A stretch of DNA of 64,000 nucleotides from Corallococcus soli (GCF_014930455.1 NZ_JAAIYO010000003.1:434001-498000), one strand, 5' to 3'. Numbered from the stretch's first letter, positions 18,976-28,417 are shown. Translations and numbers: made by a program. The notes: generated by a model not told the origin, from the sequence alone.

Positions 18976-20009
18976 TTCCCTTCCGCGACACGTACCGGGA
19001 CATCCCCCTGTATTCCCCCGCGAGGAAGCGCTGCCGGGTGGACCTGAGCGACAACACCAACCTCTTCGGCGCCCCGCCGTCGGCGGAGCGCGTGCTGCGC
19101 GAGGAGGGGCTCCAGTCCCTGGCGCGCTACCCTGCGAGCTACGCGCCGGACCTGAAGCGCGCCGTGGCCGCCTATGCGGGCGTCGCGGTGGAGAACGTGA
19201 CGACGGGGTGCGGCTCGGATGACGTCATCGACTGCGCGCTGCGCGCGTTCCTGGAGCCGGGGGACGCGGTGGCGTTCCCGGATCCGACCTTCGTGATGGT
19301 GCCGCTGTTCGCCCGGCTGAGCGCGCTGCGGCCGGTGCCGGTGCCCTTGCGGCCGGACCTGGCGCTGGATGTGGACGGGCTGCTCGCGACGGGCGCGAAG
19401 CTGCTCTACGTCTGCACGCCCAACAACCCCACGGGCACGGTGGCCTCGCGCGCGGCGCTGGAGCGGCTGGTGGACCGGGCCCCGGGGGTGGTGGTCATCG
19501 ACCAGGCCTACGTGGAGTTCACCCGGGGAGGGGACTTCCTGGACCTGGCGCGCACGCGGCCCAACGTGCTGGTGACGCGCACGATGTCCAAGGCGTTCGG
19601 CCTGGCCGGCCTGCGGGTGGGCTGGGGGGTGGGGGCCCCTTCGCTGGTGGCGGAGGTGGAGAAGGCCCGGGGGCCGTACAAGCACACGGCGCTGGGCGAG
19701 GCCGTGGCGGTGTCCGCGCTCACGGAGGACACCGCGTGGATGGAGGCCTGCGCGGCGGAGGCGGTGGAGAACCGCGAGCGGCTGCGCGGTGGGTTGAGGG
19801 TGCTGGGCCTGGAGCCCCTGCCCTCGGAAGCGAACTTCCTCCTCGTCCCCGTGCCGGAGGCGCGGCGGGTGGGAGAGGCGATGCGGGAGCGCAACGTGAA
19901 CGTGCGGGTGTTCGAAGGGCTCGCGGGCGTGGGAGATGCGCTGCGCATCGGCAGCGCTCCCTGGCCCCTGATGGCGACGGCGCTCAAGGCGCTCCAGGAG
20001 GCACTGTGA
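18972..20009 (+). CDS. hisC: Histidinol-phosphate aminotransferase HisC
   Basis: A PLP enzyme of 345 residues, aminotransferase fold type I. The PLP lysine is Lys 207 in TMSKAFGLAGLR. YVCTPNNPTGT and the later RVFEGLAGVGDALRIG (phosphate-binding arginine region) are family landmarks. It transfers an amino group from glutamate to imidazole acetol phosphate. The GTG start is fixed by the GTGA overlap with hisD, and its stop overlaps the hisH GTG. Confidence 0.95.
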   Translation: MIPFRDTYRDIPLYSPARKRCRVDLSDNTNLFGAPPSAERVLREEGLQSLARYPASYAPDLKRAVAAYAGVAVENVTTGCGSDDVIDCALRAFLEPGDAVAFPDPTFVMVPLFARLSALRPVPVPLRPDLALDVDGLLATGAKLLYVCTPNNPTGTVASRAALERLVDRAPGVVVIDQAYVEFTRGGDFLDLARTRPNVLVTRTMSKAFGLAGLRVGWGVGAPSLVAEVEKARGPYKHTALGEAVAVSALTEDTAWMEACAAEAVENRERLRGGLRVLGLEPLPSEANFLLVPVPEARRVGEAMRERNVNVRVFEGLAGVGDALRIGSAPWPLMATALKALQEAL

Positions 20010-20602
20010 AGCGGGTGACCCTGTTCGACTATGGCGCCGGCAACCTGCACTCGCTGGCGAAGGCCCTCGTCACGGCGCCGGGCGTGGAGGTGAGCGTGCA
20101 GGAGGATCCGCTGCGCGCGCTCGACACGGACGTGCTGGTGCTGCCGGGGGTGGGCGCCTTCGGCTCGGCGGCGGCGCGGCTGGCCCCGGGGCGCCAGGCG
20201 ATGCGCCGGGCGCTGGACGCGGGCCTGCCCTGCCTGGGCATCTGCCTGGGCATGCAGCTGCTCTTCGAGGAGAGCGACGAGGGGGCGGGCCTGGGCCTGG
20301 GCTACTTCCAGGGCCGGGTGACGCGGCTGACCGCGCGGCAGGTTCCGCAGATTGGCTGGAACGACGTGGAGGAGGACCGGGCGCTGGAGTCCGCGAAGCT
20401 GGCCTCCGTGTACTTCGCGCACAGCTTCGTCTGCCGCGCGGCGGAGCCCCGGGACGTCGTGGGCTGGACGACCCATGAGGATGACCGGTTCCCCGCCTCG
20501 GTCCGGCGCGGGAAGGTGCTGGGCGTGCAGTTCCATCCGGAGAAGTCCTCGCGCGCGGGCGTGCGCTTCGTGCAGGCGTTCCTGGCGGAGGTGGCGCCGT
20601 GA
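20006..20602 (+). CDS. hisH: Imidazole glycerol phosphate synthase glutaminase subunit HisH
   Basis: Class I glutamine amidotransferase subunit of 198 residues. The catalytic triad is visible as Cys 80 (GICLGMQ), His 177 and Glu 179 (VQFHPEKS). It releases ammonia that passes to HisF, encoded three genes downstream. Coupled starts and stops: GTGA at 20006-20009 with hisC and GTGA at 20599-20602 with hisA. Confidence 0.96.
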   Translation: MKRVTLFDYGAGNLHSLAKALVTAPGVEVSVQEDPLRALDTDVLVLPGVGAFGSAAARLAPGRQAMRRALDAGLPCLGICLGMQLLFEESDEGAGLGLGYFQGRVTRLTARQVPQIGWNDVEEDRALESAKLASVYFAHSFVCRAAEPRDVVGWTTHEDDRFPASVRRGKVLGVQFHPEKSSRAGVRFVQAFLAEVAP

Positions 20603-21315
20603 TCGCCATTCCGGCCATCGACCTGCGGGAGGGCGCGTGCGTGCAGCTCGTGGGGGGCTCCTACGCGGAGGAGCGCGTTCGCGTGAATGATCCGCTGGAC
20701 GCACTGAAGCAGTGGCTGGCCCTGGGCTTCCGCACGTTCCACGTCGTGGACCTGGACGCGGCGCTGGGCAAGGGCTCCAACGCGGAGGTGGTCACGCGGC
20801 TGGTGTCGCACGCGCCGGGCCTCACCTTCACGGTGGGCGGCGGCGTGCGCGACGGCGCGCGGGTGGAGGCGGTGCTCGCGGCGGGGGCCTCGTCGGTCGT
20901 CGTGGGCACGCGCGCCATTGAAGACCTCGCGTGGCTCACCGACGTCACCGCGCGCTTCCCGGGGCGGGTGGTGGTGGCCGCGGACGTGAAGGGGCGGGAG
21001 GTGGTGACGCGTGGCTGGACGTCGGGCAGCGCCCGGGACATCCGCGACGTGCTGGCCGCGCTGGAGCCGCTGCCGCTGGGCGGGATGCTCGTGACGGCGG
21101 TGCACAAGGAAGGGCAGCTGGAGGGCGTGGACCTGCCCCTGATGGAGGAGGTGGCTCGCACGGGTCGGCACCGGCTCTACGCGTCCGGGGGCGTGACGAC
21201 CCTGGAGGACCTGCGCGCGCTGGCGAAGGTGGGCGCGCACGGGGCGGTGGTGGGTATGGCGCTGTACACGGGACGACTGGACGCGCGCGCGGTCGCGCAG
21301 GAGTTCGCGGAATGA
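20599..21315 (+). CDS. hisA: ProFAR isomerase HisA
   Basis: A TIM-barrel isomerase of 238 residues that opens the ribose of ProFAR to give PRFAR. The catalytic aspartate is in IPAIDLREG (Asp 8), and the phosphate-binding loops VGGGVRDGARV and YASGGVTTLEDL are present. It starts with GTG overlapping the hisH stop and ends overlapping the hisB ATG. Confidence 0.96.
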   Translation: MIAIPAIDLREGACVQLVGGSYAEERVRVNDPLDALKQWLALGFRTFHVVDLDAALGKGSNAEVVTRLVSHAPGLTFTVGGGVRDGARVEAVLAAGASSVVVGTRAIEDLAWLTDVTARFPGRVVVAADVKGREVVTRGWTSGSARDIRDVLAALEPLPLGGMLVTAVHKEGQLEGVDLPLMEEVARTGRHRLYASGGVTTLEDLRALAKVGAHGAVVGMALYTGRLDARAVAQEFAE

Positions 21316-21863
21316 GCACGGGCACGAGCACGCGGGTCGTCCGGGAGACGAAAGAGACGAAGGTCACGGTGGAGCTGGCGCGCGGTTCGGGGGCGGCCCG
21401 GGTGGACACGGGCCTGAAGTTCTTCGACCACATGCTCGCCACCTTCGCGCGCTACGCGGGGTTGGAGCTGACGCTGCACGCGCGGGGCGACCTGCGCCAC
21501 CACCTGATGGAGGACGTGGCCATCACGCTGGGCACCGCGGTGCAGCGCGTGGTGCCGGCCACGGCGGCGCGCTACGGCGAGCGCACCGTGCCCATGGACG
21601 ACGCGCTGGTGCAGGCGTGCCTGGACGCGGGCGGGCGCTTCTACTACCGGGGGCCGCTGAAGAACCGGCTGTATGAGCACTGGATGCGCTCGTTCTGCGA
21701 GCACTCGCGCATCACGCTGCACCTGCGCGTGCTGCGCGGCCGGGACAGCCACCACCTCACCGAGGCGGCCTTCAAGGCCCTGGGGCTCGCGCTGCGCGAC
21801 GCCATGGTGGACTCCGGCGTCGTCTTCAGCATGAAGGGCAGTGTCTCCCTGGAGGTGACGTGA
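21312..21863 (+). CDS. hisB: Imidazoleglycerol-phosphate dehydratase HisB
   Basis: A monofunctional dehydratase of 183 residues. The two metal-binding motifs HHLMEDVAI and [11 protein letters not shown] are intact. The N-terminal phosphatase domain of the enteric bifunctional HisB is absent, which explains the separate hisN in this operon. The ATG overlaps the hisA stop (ATGA). Confidence 0.96.
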   Translation: MSTGTSTRVVRETKETKVTVELARGSGAARVDTGLKFFDHMLATFARYAGLELTLHARGDLRHHLMEDVAITLGTAVQRVVPATAARYGERTVPMDDALVQACLDAGGRFYYRGPLKNRLYEHWMRSFCEHSRITLHLRVLRGRDSHHLTEAAFKALGLALRDAMVDSGVVFSMKGSVSLEVT

Positions 21864-22624
21864 TGCTCAGCCGACGGCTCATCGTCTGCCTGGACGTGAA
21901 GGGAGGGCGCGTGGTGAAGGGCGTCCAGTTCGAGGGGCTGCGCGACGTGGGCGACCCCGTGGCGCTGGCGCTGCGCTACGAGGAGGAGGGCGCGGACGAG
22001 GTGACGTTCCTGGACATCTCCGCGAGCGCGGAGGAGCGCGAGACGCTGTGGGACCTGGTCCAGCGCACGGCGGAGCGCCTGTTCATCCCGCTCACCGTGG
22101 GCGGGGGCGTGCGCACGGTGGACGACGTGGCCCGGGCGCTCCGGGCCGGCGCGGACAAGGTGAGCATCAACTCCGCGGCGGTGGCCACGCCGGAGCTGCT
22201 CACCGGCTGCGCGGAGCGCTTCGGCGCCCAGTGCGTGGTGGCGAGCATCGACGCGAAGCGGGACGGCGCCGGCTACCGCGTCTACACGCACGGCGGCCGT
22301 CGCCCCACGGATCTGGACGCGGTGGCCTGGGCGAGGGAGTGCGTGCGGCGCGGCGCGGGCGAGGTGCTGCTCACCAGCATCGACCGTGACGGCGCGCGCA
22401 CGGGCTACGACCTGGGCCTGACGCGCGAGGTGGCGGACGCGGTGGACGTGCCCGTCATCGCCTCCGGCGGCGCCGGCCGCGCGGAGCACGTCCGCGAGGC
22501 GCTGACGCTGGGCGGAGCGGACGCCGCCCTGGTGGCGGGCATCCTCCACGACGGCGTCACCACCGTGGGCGCCCTCAAATCCCTGCTGCGTGACAGCGGC
22601 CTTCCCATCCGGAGCACGACATGA
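21863..22624 (+). CDS. hisF: Imidazole glycerol phosphate synthase cyclase subunit HisF
   Basis: TIM-barrel cyclase of 253 residues that works with HisH. The N-terminal [20 protein letters not shown] carries catalytic Asp 11; [11 protein letters not shown] and [12 protein letters not shown] are the phosphate loops. I placed the start at the ATG at 21863, seven bases after GGAGG at 21851-21855. A GTG at 21860 would add one residue. This is the only junction in the operon that uses TGATG rather than a four-base overlap. Confidence 0.96.
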   Translation: MLSRRLIVCLDVKGGRVVKGVQFEGLRDVGDPVALALRYEEEGADEVTFLDISASAEERETLWDLVQRTAERLFIPLTVGGGVRTVDDVARALRAGADKVSINSAAVATPELLTGCAERFGAQCVVASIDAKRDGAGYRVYTHGGRRPTDLDAVAWARECVRRGAGEVLLTSIDRDGARTGYDLGLTREVADAVDVPVIASGGAGRAEHVREALTLGGADAALVAGILHDGVTTVGALKSLLRDSGLPIRSTT

Positions 22625-23403
22625 GTGTGGACCCCCGAGACCTGATGGAGGCCGCCGCCGACGTGGCGCGCAAGGCCGGTGACGTGGCGCTGGGCTTCTT
22701 CCGCGGCGGTATCGCCGTGGACATCAAGAGCGACGGAACCCCCGTGACGGTGGCGGATCGCACCGCCGAGTGGACCGCCCGCCAGTGGCTGGAGGAGCGC
22801 TTCCCCCAGGACGGCCTCCTGGGCGAGGAGTTCGGTGAGACGCGGCCGGGCGCGCGGCGCCGCTGGATCTTGGATCCCATCGACGGGACGAAGACCTTCA
22901 TCCGGGGCGTGCCGCTGTGGGGCACGCTGGTGGCGGTGGCGGAGGGCGAGCGCATCCTCGCGGGCGCGGCGTACTTCCCGGCCGTGAACGAGTTGCTCGT
23001 CGCCTCCCCGGGCCTCGGCTGCTTCTGGAACGGCACCGCCGCGCGCGTGTCGACCCAGGATTCGCTGTCCCAGGCCGTGGTGCTGAGCACCGACGAGCGC
23101 TTCCTCCAGAGCCCCACGAAGGGCGCGGCCTGGCGGGAGCTGTCGCGGCAGGCGGCGCTGTGCCGCACCTGGGGCGACTGCTACGGCTACCTGCTGGTCG
23201 CCACCGGGCGCGCGGAGGTCATGGTGGATGAGGGCCTGTCGCCCTGGGACGCGGCGGCGCTGCAACCCATCATCGAGGAGGCCGGCGGCGTGTTCACCGA
23301 CTGGAAGGGGAGCCGCACGGCGTTCGGCGGCGACGGCATCGCCACCAACGCGGCGCTGGCGGCGCGCGTGCGCGACGTGCTGGGCGCGGGAGGCAGGCCG
23401 TGA
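22621..23403 (+). CDS. hisN: Histidinol-phosphatase HisN (inositol monophosphatase family)
   Basis: A 260-residue metal-dependent phosphatase with the family signatures [18 protein letters not shown] and [16 protein letters not shown]. The family includes inositol, PAP and histidinol phosphatases. Its position inside a his operon whose HisB lacks a phosphatase domain makes histidinol-phosphatase the natural role. Overlaps: ATGA with hisF and GTGA with hisIE. Confidence 0.9.
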   Translation: MSVDPRDLMEAAADVARKAGDVALGFFRGGIAVDIKSDGTPVTVADRTAEWTARQWLEERFPQDGLLGEEFGETRPGARRRWILDPIDGTKTFIRGVPLWGTLVAVAEGERILAGAAYFPAVNELLVASPGLGCFWNGTAARVSTQDSLSQAVVLSTDERFLQSPTKGAAWRELSRQAALCRTWGDCYGYLLVATGRAEVMVDEGLSPWDAAALQPIIEEAGGVFTDWKGSRTAFGGDGIATNAALAARVRDVLGAGGRP

Positions 23404-24017
23404 AGCTGGACGTGGCGGCGTTGAACTTCGACAAGGGCCAGGGGCTGGTGACGGTGGTGACGCAGGATGCGCGCACCGGCGACGTCCTGATGGTGGCGCA
23501 CGCGGACCGCGAAGCCCTGGAGCGCACGCTCTCCACGGGAGAAATGCACTACCGCTCCCGCACGCGCGGCCTCTGGCACAAGGGCGCCACCAGCGGGAAC
23601 ACCCAGAAGGTCGTGTCCCTGCGCGCGGACTGCGACGGCGACGCGGTGCTCGCGCGCGTGGAGAAGGCCGGCCCCGCGTGCCACACCGGCGAGGAGACCT
23701 GCTTCGGTGAGGGCCGCTGGGACGCGCTCGCGCACCTGGACGCGACGCTCGCGGCCCGCGCGGATGACTCCGCCCGTGACGGAGCGAAGGCCAGCTACAC
23801 GCGCCGGCTGCTGGACGACCGGAACCTGCGCCTGAAGAAGCTGGGCGAAGAGGCCGCGGAGCTGGTGACGGCCTGCGCGGATGCGGATCCACCCCGGGCC
23901 GCGGAGGAGGCAGCCGACCTGCTCTACCACCTGCTCGTCGCCATCCGCCCGCTGGGGCTCACGCTGGAGGACGTGAAGACCGTGCTGGCGGCCCGCGCAC
24001 AGCCCTCCAAGGGCTGA
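23400..24017 (+). CDS. hisI: Bifunctional PRA-CH / PRA-PH HisIE
   Basis: A 205-residue fusion. Residues about 1-110 are the cyclohydrolase HisI, with [18 protein letters not shown], metal-binding CDGDA and CHTGEETCF. Residues about 120-205 are the pyrophosphohydrolase HisE, with the acidic [12 protein letters not shown] helix and [10 protein letters not shown]. It carries out steps two and three. It is the last gene of the operon. No U-run terminator follows; only a short GGGCT/AGCCC hairpin occurs near 24011. Confidence 0.95.
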   Translation: MKLDVAALNFDKGQGLVTVVTQDARTGDVLMVAHADREALERTLSTGEMHYRSRTRGLWHKGATSGNTQKVVSLRADCDGDAVLARVEKAGPACHTGEETCFGEGRWDALAHLDATLAARADDSARDGAKASYTRRLLDDRNLRLKKLGEEAAELVTACADADPPRAAEEAADLLYHLLVAIRPLGLTLEDVKTVLAARAQPSKG

Positions 24018-24237
24018 TCAGCCCGAAAAAGGGGGCGTGTCGGTTGCGACCCAGCCGGAGTTGTCCACCTGTACTGCAGCTCGACAGCGTGGCTGGCACA
24101 CAGGCGCCCCAAAGGTACATGAGTGTGTCCGCTACTCTTCAACCGCCCTTGCGATCCTGGTACAGAATCCGGCCTGCGGCGCGGGCCGCGCCTAACGAGG
24201 CGCCCCAGTTCTCAGCGTTCGCTTCACCGGAGGATTC

Positions 24238-24681
24238 GTGACTTCCACGTACCAATCCGAACTCATCGACCGCGTGTTCTTCTCTCGTTGGCACAACCCG
24301 CCGACGAAGGACGACGTCGCGGCCATCATGGCGCAGATGGAGGAGGCGACCCAGCGGCTGGGGACGAACGTGCTGTACATCGCCTCCATCAGCCCCAAGG
24401 CCAAGGTTCCGGACGCGACCGAGCGCGCGCACCTGAACCAGATGGTGGCCGAGGGCCGACGGTTCTGTGAGCAGTCCTGGCTGGTGTACGAGGGCACGGA
24501 CCTGCAGCACAACCTCCAGCGAGTCATCATCTCGGGCGTGCTCATCCTCACGCGCACGTTCGACAACTACCTGTCGGTCGCCAAGTCGGCGGACGCCATC
24601 GTGAAGGACGTCTCCACCGCGCTGAAGCGCGACGCGTCCGGCATCTTCAAGACCGCGCGCGAGCGTGGCCTCATCGCCTGA
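24238..24681 (+). CDS. Hypothetical cytoplasmic protein
   Basis: A 147-residue protein without signal peptide or membrane segment. Alternating helices and a VLYIASISPKAK strand suggest a small alpha/beta fold, perhaps STAS-like, but no motif confirms this. GGAGGA at about 24229-24234 gives a firm GTG start. It stands 220 bases after the his operon in its own transcription unit. I cannot assign a function. Confidence 0.7.
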   Translation: MTSTYQSELIDRVFFSRWHNPPTKDDVAAIMAQMEEATQRLGTNVLYIASISPKAKVPDATERAHLNQMVAEGRRFCEQSWLVYEGTDLQHNLQRVIISGVLILTRTFDNYLSVAKSADAIVKDVSTALKRDASGIFKTARERGLIA

Positions 24682-24696
24682 GTTCCACGCGAGCGA

Positions 24697-24717
24697 CGTC
24701 GGAGCCCCACTCCGACG
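24697..24717. terminator. Bidirectional hairpin between converging genes
   Basis: CGTCGGAG at 24697-24704 and CTCCGACG at 24710-24717 form a perfect 8-bp stem with a CCCCA loop, midway between two converging genes. No U-run is present on either strand. Confidence 0.5.
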
Positions 24718-24740
24718 CCGCGTGATCGCTGGCGCCCGCG

Positions 24741-25871
24741 TTACCGGGCGCCGATGATTTCCAGTTCCTTCAGTTCCACGCCCGGCCGCTCCGGTAGGAC
24801 GCTCACCGCGTCCACGTCGAGCAGCGGAACGGCGGGCTTGCAGATCTCCCACGCACCCGTGCCGCGAAAGCGGCAGACGGTCGGGTCGACGTGGAAGGCA
24901 TCGCCCTGGCCATCCTTGCGTCCCACGCCCTCCGGCGCGCGGACGAGGGCGCGCAGCGTGCCCGGGCCCGTGGCGCGCACCTGGAACGACACGACCTGCT
25001 TCAGCGGCGGCGCGTAGCCCAGCCGCAGGGCCCCGTCCGCCCCGGTTCCCGTCCCCACCGGCAGCTTCACGCCGGACAGCTCGTCCTGATCGAACGCCCG
25101 GAACGCATCCCCCGGGCCGGTCTGCTGATCCGGCTCGATGGGCGCCGTCTCCACGATGCGGCCGGTGAACAGCGACGCGAGCCGGGGCGCCCGCGCCCCC
25201 TGCTGCACCGCCGCGGCGCTCAGGAGCGGCGCGGGCAGCTGCTCCGTCTGGACGCAGGTGGGCGCCAGCTCCTCGGCCAGCGCCAGCAGGGGCGGCTCCA
25301 GGTCCGGCCCGGACAGGGCGGCGGGCCCCACGGCCAGGCGGGCAAGCTCCTGGCAGGCCGCGCCCATGGCCGCGCCCGCGTGCTCCAGGCTCCAGCGGGC
25401 CTCCTGGAGATCCGGGTTCCCGCGCCGGGCCGCCTCCTGCAACGCGCGCGTCACGGCGTGCCCGCAGGGGTTGTCCTGGGGCGCGCAGCGCTCGCACAGG
25501 GTGGTGAGCATGGCCCGGGGCACCGCGTCGCCTCCGACGGGCGGGGCGCGGGAGGCCAGGGCGGCGCCCCTCGCGCACGCCTCGGCGGGAGGGGTGGGGC
25601 AGTCCCCCAGCTGGCGGTGCGCGGCGCTCCAGGCGGAGCCGGCGTCCCGGGCGTCGGGGGAGGTGCCGGCGTCGGACTGGAGGACGTCCGCCAGCACCGC
25701 GTCCAGGCTCCGGCACGCGGCGGGCCCCAGGTCGGGCGGCGGGGGCAGCGCGGCCGGTCCCTTCCGGGGGACGGGAGCGGGCATGTCGCGGTGGGTCACG
25801 TAATACAGGCGCCCGAAGGCCAGCAGCGCTACTACCATCAACAGGAGCCGATGAAGTGGGAAGCGGCGCAC
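24741..25871 (-). CDS. Membrane-anchored periplasmic protein of unknown function
   Basis: The 376-residue product has one N-terminal membrane segment (about residues 6-22, LHRLLLMVVALLAFGRLYYV), then a proline/alanine-rich linker and a large extracytoplasmic part. That part holds about ten cysteines in its first half and a beta-rich second half. The start at the GTG at 25871 is set by AAGGAG about seven bases upstream on the minus strand; a longer frame to 25928 lacks such a site. No family is recognised. It diverges from the dihydrolipoyl dehydrogenase gene over about 80 bases. Confidence 0.7.
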   Translation of the reverse strand: MRRFPLHRLLLMVVALLAFGRLYYVTHRDMPAPVPRKGPAALPPPPDLGPAACRSLDAVLADVLQSDAGTSPDARDAGSAWSAAHRQLGDCPTPPAEACARGAALASRAPPVGGDAVPRAMLTTLCERCAPQDNPCGHAVTRALQEAARRGNPDLQEARWSLEHAGAAMGAACQELARLAVGPAALSGPDLEPPLLALAEELAPTCVQTEQLPAPLLSAAAVQQGARAPRLASLFTGRIVETAPIEPDQQTGPGDAFRAFDQDELSGVKLPVGTGTGADGALRLGYAPPLKQVVSFQVRATGPGTLRALVRAPEGVGRKDGQGDAFHVDPTVCRFRGTGAWEICKPAVPLLDVDAVSVLPERPGVELKELEIIGAR

Positions 25872-25952
25872 GAGCAAACTCCTTGATTCCAACCGGGACC
25901 GGGGGTTATCAGCGCCCGCGAGTTCCATCCAAAATTAATGACGGAGGCGTGC

Positions 25953-27350
25953 GTGGCTGAGACTTTCGACTTGGTGATCATCGGCTCGGGTCCTGGCGGC
26001 TATGTGGGCGCCATCCGCGCGGCCCAGCTCGGGCTGAAGACGGCCATCATCGAGAAGGACAAGCGCCTGGGCGGCACCTGTCTGCATCGCGGCTGCATCC
26101 CGACGAAGTCGCTGCTGTGGACCGCGTCGCTCTTCCACCACATCAAGGAAGCGGCGGACTTCGGCATCGACACGGCCAACCCCACCGTCAACTGGGCCAA
26201 CGCCCAGAAGCACAAGGACAAGGTCGTCACCAAGGGTGCCAACGGCATCGACTTCCTGATGAAGAAGAACAAGATCACGGTCGTGAAGGGCCATGGTCGC
26301 ATCAGCGGGAAGGGCAAGGTGGAGGTGACGGCGGAGGACGGCTCCAAGCAGACCCTGGAGACGAAGAACATCATCATCGCCACGGGCTCCGTGCCCAAGT
26401 CCCTGCCGAACGTGCAGGTGGACCACAAGCGGGTGATGAACAGTGACTCCATCCTGACCATCGACCGCATCCCCAAGAGCATCATCGTCCTGGGCGCGGG
26501 CGCGGTGGGCTGCGAGTTCGCCTCCGTGTTCAACCACGTGGGCAGCAAGACGGCCATCGTGGAGTACATGCCGGCGCTCCTCCCCATCGAGGACGCGGAC
26601 GTGTCCAAGGAGCTGGACAAGATCTTCCGCCGCCGCGGCATCGACGTGCACACCGGCGCCAAGGTGGAGAAGGTGGAGCACACGGCGGACGGCGTGAAGG
26701 TCACCATGACGGTGGGCTCGGAGACCAAGACGCTGGAGGCCGAAATCCTCCTGTCCGCGGTGGGCCGCTCGCCCGTCACGGAGGACGTGGGCCTCAACAA
26801 GACGGCCGTGCAGACCGACCGCGGCTTCATCAAGGTCGACGCGCAGTGCCGCACCAGCGAGCCCAACGTCTACGCCATCGGGGACGTCATCCCCACGCCC
26901 ATGCTGGCGCACATGGCCAGCGCCGAGTGCGTGATGGTGGTGGAGCACATCGCCGGGAAGAACCCCGCGCCCATCAACTACGACCTCACGCCGTCGGCCA
27001 CCTACTGCTACCCGGAGGTCGCGTCGGTGGGCCTCACGGAGAAGAAGGCCAAGGAGCGCGGCTACGACGTGAAGGTGGGCATCGCCCCCTTCGGCGCCGT
27101 CACCAAGTCGGCCATCTCCAACGAGTCGATCGGCATGATCAAGATCGTCTCCGACCGCAAGTACGACGAGGTGCTGGGCATCCACATCATCGGGCCGCAC
27201 GCCACGGAGCTGCTCGCCGAGGCCTGCGTCGCCATGAAGCTGGAGATCACCACCGAGGAGCTGGCGCACACCATCCACGCGCACCCGACGCTCTCGGAGA
27301 TCATGCACGAGGGCGCCGAGGCCACGCTGGGCCACCCGCTGCACTTCTAG
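25953..27350 (+). CDS. lpdA: Dihydrolipoyl dehydrogenase (E3)
   Basis: The 465-residue flavoenzyme reoxidises the dihydrolipoyl arms of 2-oxoacid dehydrogenase and glycine-cleavage complexes. It shows the N-terminal FAD motif GSGPGGYVGA, the redox-active disulfide Cys 43/Cys 48 (GGTCLHRGCIPTK), a second NAD motif GAGAVGCEFA, and the active-site HAHPTLSE near the C-terminus. GGAGG at 25942-25946 with six bases spacing fixes the GTG at 25953; the ATG at 25938 is upstream of it. A likely partner E2 is encoded at 43591. The stop codon shares a CTAG palindrome with the converging WYL gene. Confidence 0.95.
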   Translation: MAETFDLVIIGSGPGGYVGAIRAAQLGLKTAIIEKDKRLGGTCLHRGCIPTKSLLWTASLFHHIKEAADFGIDTANPTVNWANAQKHKDKVVTKGANGIDFLMKKNKITVVKGHGRISGKGKVEVTAEDGSKQTLETKNIIIATGSVPKSLPNVQVDHKRVMNSDSILTIDRIPKSIIVLGAGAVGCEFASVFNHVGSKTAIVEYMPALLPIEDADVSKELDKIFRRRGIDVHTGAKVEKVEHTADGVKVTMTVGSETKTLEAEILLSAVGRSPVTEDVGLNKTAVQTDRGFIKVDAQCRTSEPNVYAIGDVIPTPMLAHMASAECVMVVEHIAGKNPAPINYDLTPSATYCYPEVASVGLTEKKAKERGYDVKVGIAPFGAVTKSAISNESIGMIKIVSDRKYDEVLGIHIIGPHATELLAEACVAMKLEITTEELAHTIHAHPTLSEIMHEGAEATLGHPLHF

Positions 27351-28351
27351 CGGGCGCGGCGCGCACGGCGGCCCGGAGCCGTCCTGGGGCCGCCGTAGAG
27401 CGCCTGGAGTGAGGCCGCCAGCGCGGCCAGCCGTCGTCGCAGCGACTCCGGGGCGAGCACCTCCACGCCCGCCCCGATTTCGCACAGCTGGGAGACCGCG
27501 ATGGACTCCCGCTCGAAGTCCAGGGTCGCCTCGCGCTTCCCTCCGCGTGCCGCGGGCGCCTTGGTCAGGCGCTCACCGTCGGCCGGGGGACGCAGCTTGC
27601 GCAGCGCGGCTTCCCCTTCCGCCGTGAAGCGCAGCGTGACGTCGTAGCGGGGCCGCTCGACGGCGAACCTCGCGCACCAGTCCTTCCAGAACGCGGGCAG
27701 GTCGAACTTCGCGGGGCGGGTGAAGCCCTGGGGCCGCAGCCGCACGCCCCCGATGCGTGCGCCCCGGAAGACGCGGGGGCCCTTGTCCGTCCCGGCGACC
27801 AGGTACCAGCGGTCCGCCTTGATGACGAGCGCGTACGGATCCACCACGCGGCGGGTGCTGGCCCCGTCGAAGTCCTGGTAGCTCAGCGACACGCGCCGGT
27901 CCTGCCAGGCCGCGTCGCGCAGCGCGCCCAGGTGGGGGACGGGCTCGCGGCCGGTGAACCACCCGGACGCGTCCACGAGCAGCCGCTGACGCGCGTGCTC
28001 CAGCGCCGGCTGCTGGAGGGCGGGGAGCGCCGCCGCCAGCTTCACCATGCCCGTGCGCAGGGGCGCGGACAGGCCCAGGTCCTCCAGGGCGCCTGGCGCG
28101 CCCACCGTGGCCAGCGCCTGGAGCTCCGGGCGCGTGAGTCCGGTGAGCTGCGTGCGCCAGCCCTCCATCAGCGCCACGCCGCCCGCCGCGCCGCGCGTGG
28201 CGTACACGGGGATGCCCGCGCCGGACAGCGCGTCCAGGTCGCGGTGCACGGTGCGGCTGGACACCTGGAGCTCCCGGGCCAGCGCCCCCACGGTGCTGTG
28301 GGGGCGGGATTGCAGGCGCATCAGCAGGTGCACGAGTCGGTCGGCGCGCAG
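27347..28351 (-). CDS. WYL-domain transcriptional regulator
   Basis: A DeoR-type helix-turn-helix (TVGALARELQVSSRTVHRDLDAL) is followed by a WYL domain (DPYALVIKADRWYLVAG) and the WCX C-terminal extension. Such regulators often sense nucleic acids or small ligands and control a divergent gene. Homologues start close to LRADRLVHLLMRLQ. No ATG occurs there, but a CTG at 28351 is preceded by GGAGGA at good spacing, so I propose this start. An ATG at 28465 would add 38 atypical residues and overlap the divergent gene. A 10-bp-arm inverted repeat lies between the two genes. Confidence 0.8.
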   Translation of the reverse strand: MRADRLVHLLMRLQSRPHSTVGALARELQVSSRTVHRDLDALSGAGIPVYATRGAAGGVALMEGWRTQLTGLTRPELQALATVGAPGALEDLGLSAPLRTGMVKLAAALPALQQPALEHARQRLLVDASGWFTGREPVPHLGALRDAAWQDRRVSLSYQDFDGASTRRVVDPYALVIKADRWYLVAGTDKGPRVFRGARIGGVRLRPQGFTRPAKFDLPAFWKDWCARFAVERPRYDVTLRFTAEGEAALRKLRPPADGERLTKAPAARGGKREATLDFERESIAVSQLCEIGAGVEVLAPESLRRRLAALAASLQALYGGPRTAPGRRARRAR

Positions 28352-28392
28352 GGGGTGTCCTCCATCAACGGGTGCGGACAGCTTCGTCCGGC

Positions 28393-28417
28393 AATCATGA
28401 CAGGGGATGTCAGGATT
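28393..28417. promoter_or_regulatory. Candidate operator of the WYL regulator
   Basis: AATCATGACA and TGTCAGGATT are inverted arms of ten bases around a five-base centre, with nine of ten positions pairing. The site lies in the 104 bases between the divergent WYL regulator and dehydrogenase genes, where a local repressor or activator would bind. Binding by the WYL protein is an inference. Confidence 0.5.

Noticed and set aside
24002-24030. Terminator after hisIE
   Set aside because: Only 5-bp stems and no U-run; too weak to call.
24088-24105. Sigma-54-like TGGCAC before the 24238 gene
   Set aside because: The GC of the minus 12 element is not at the required spacing after the GG.
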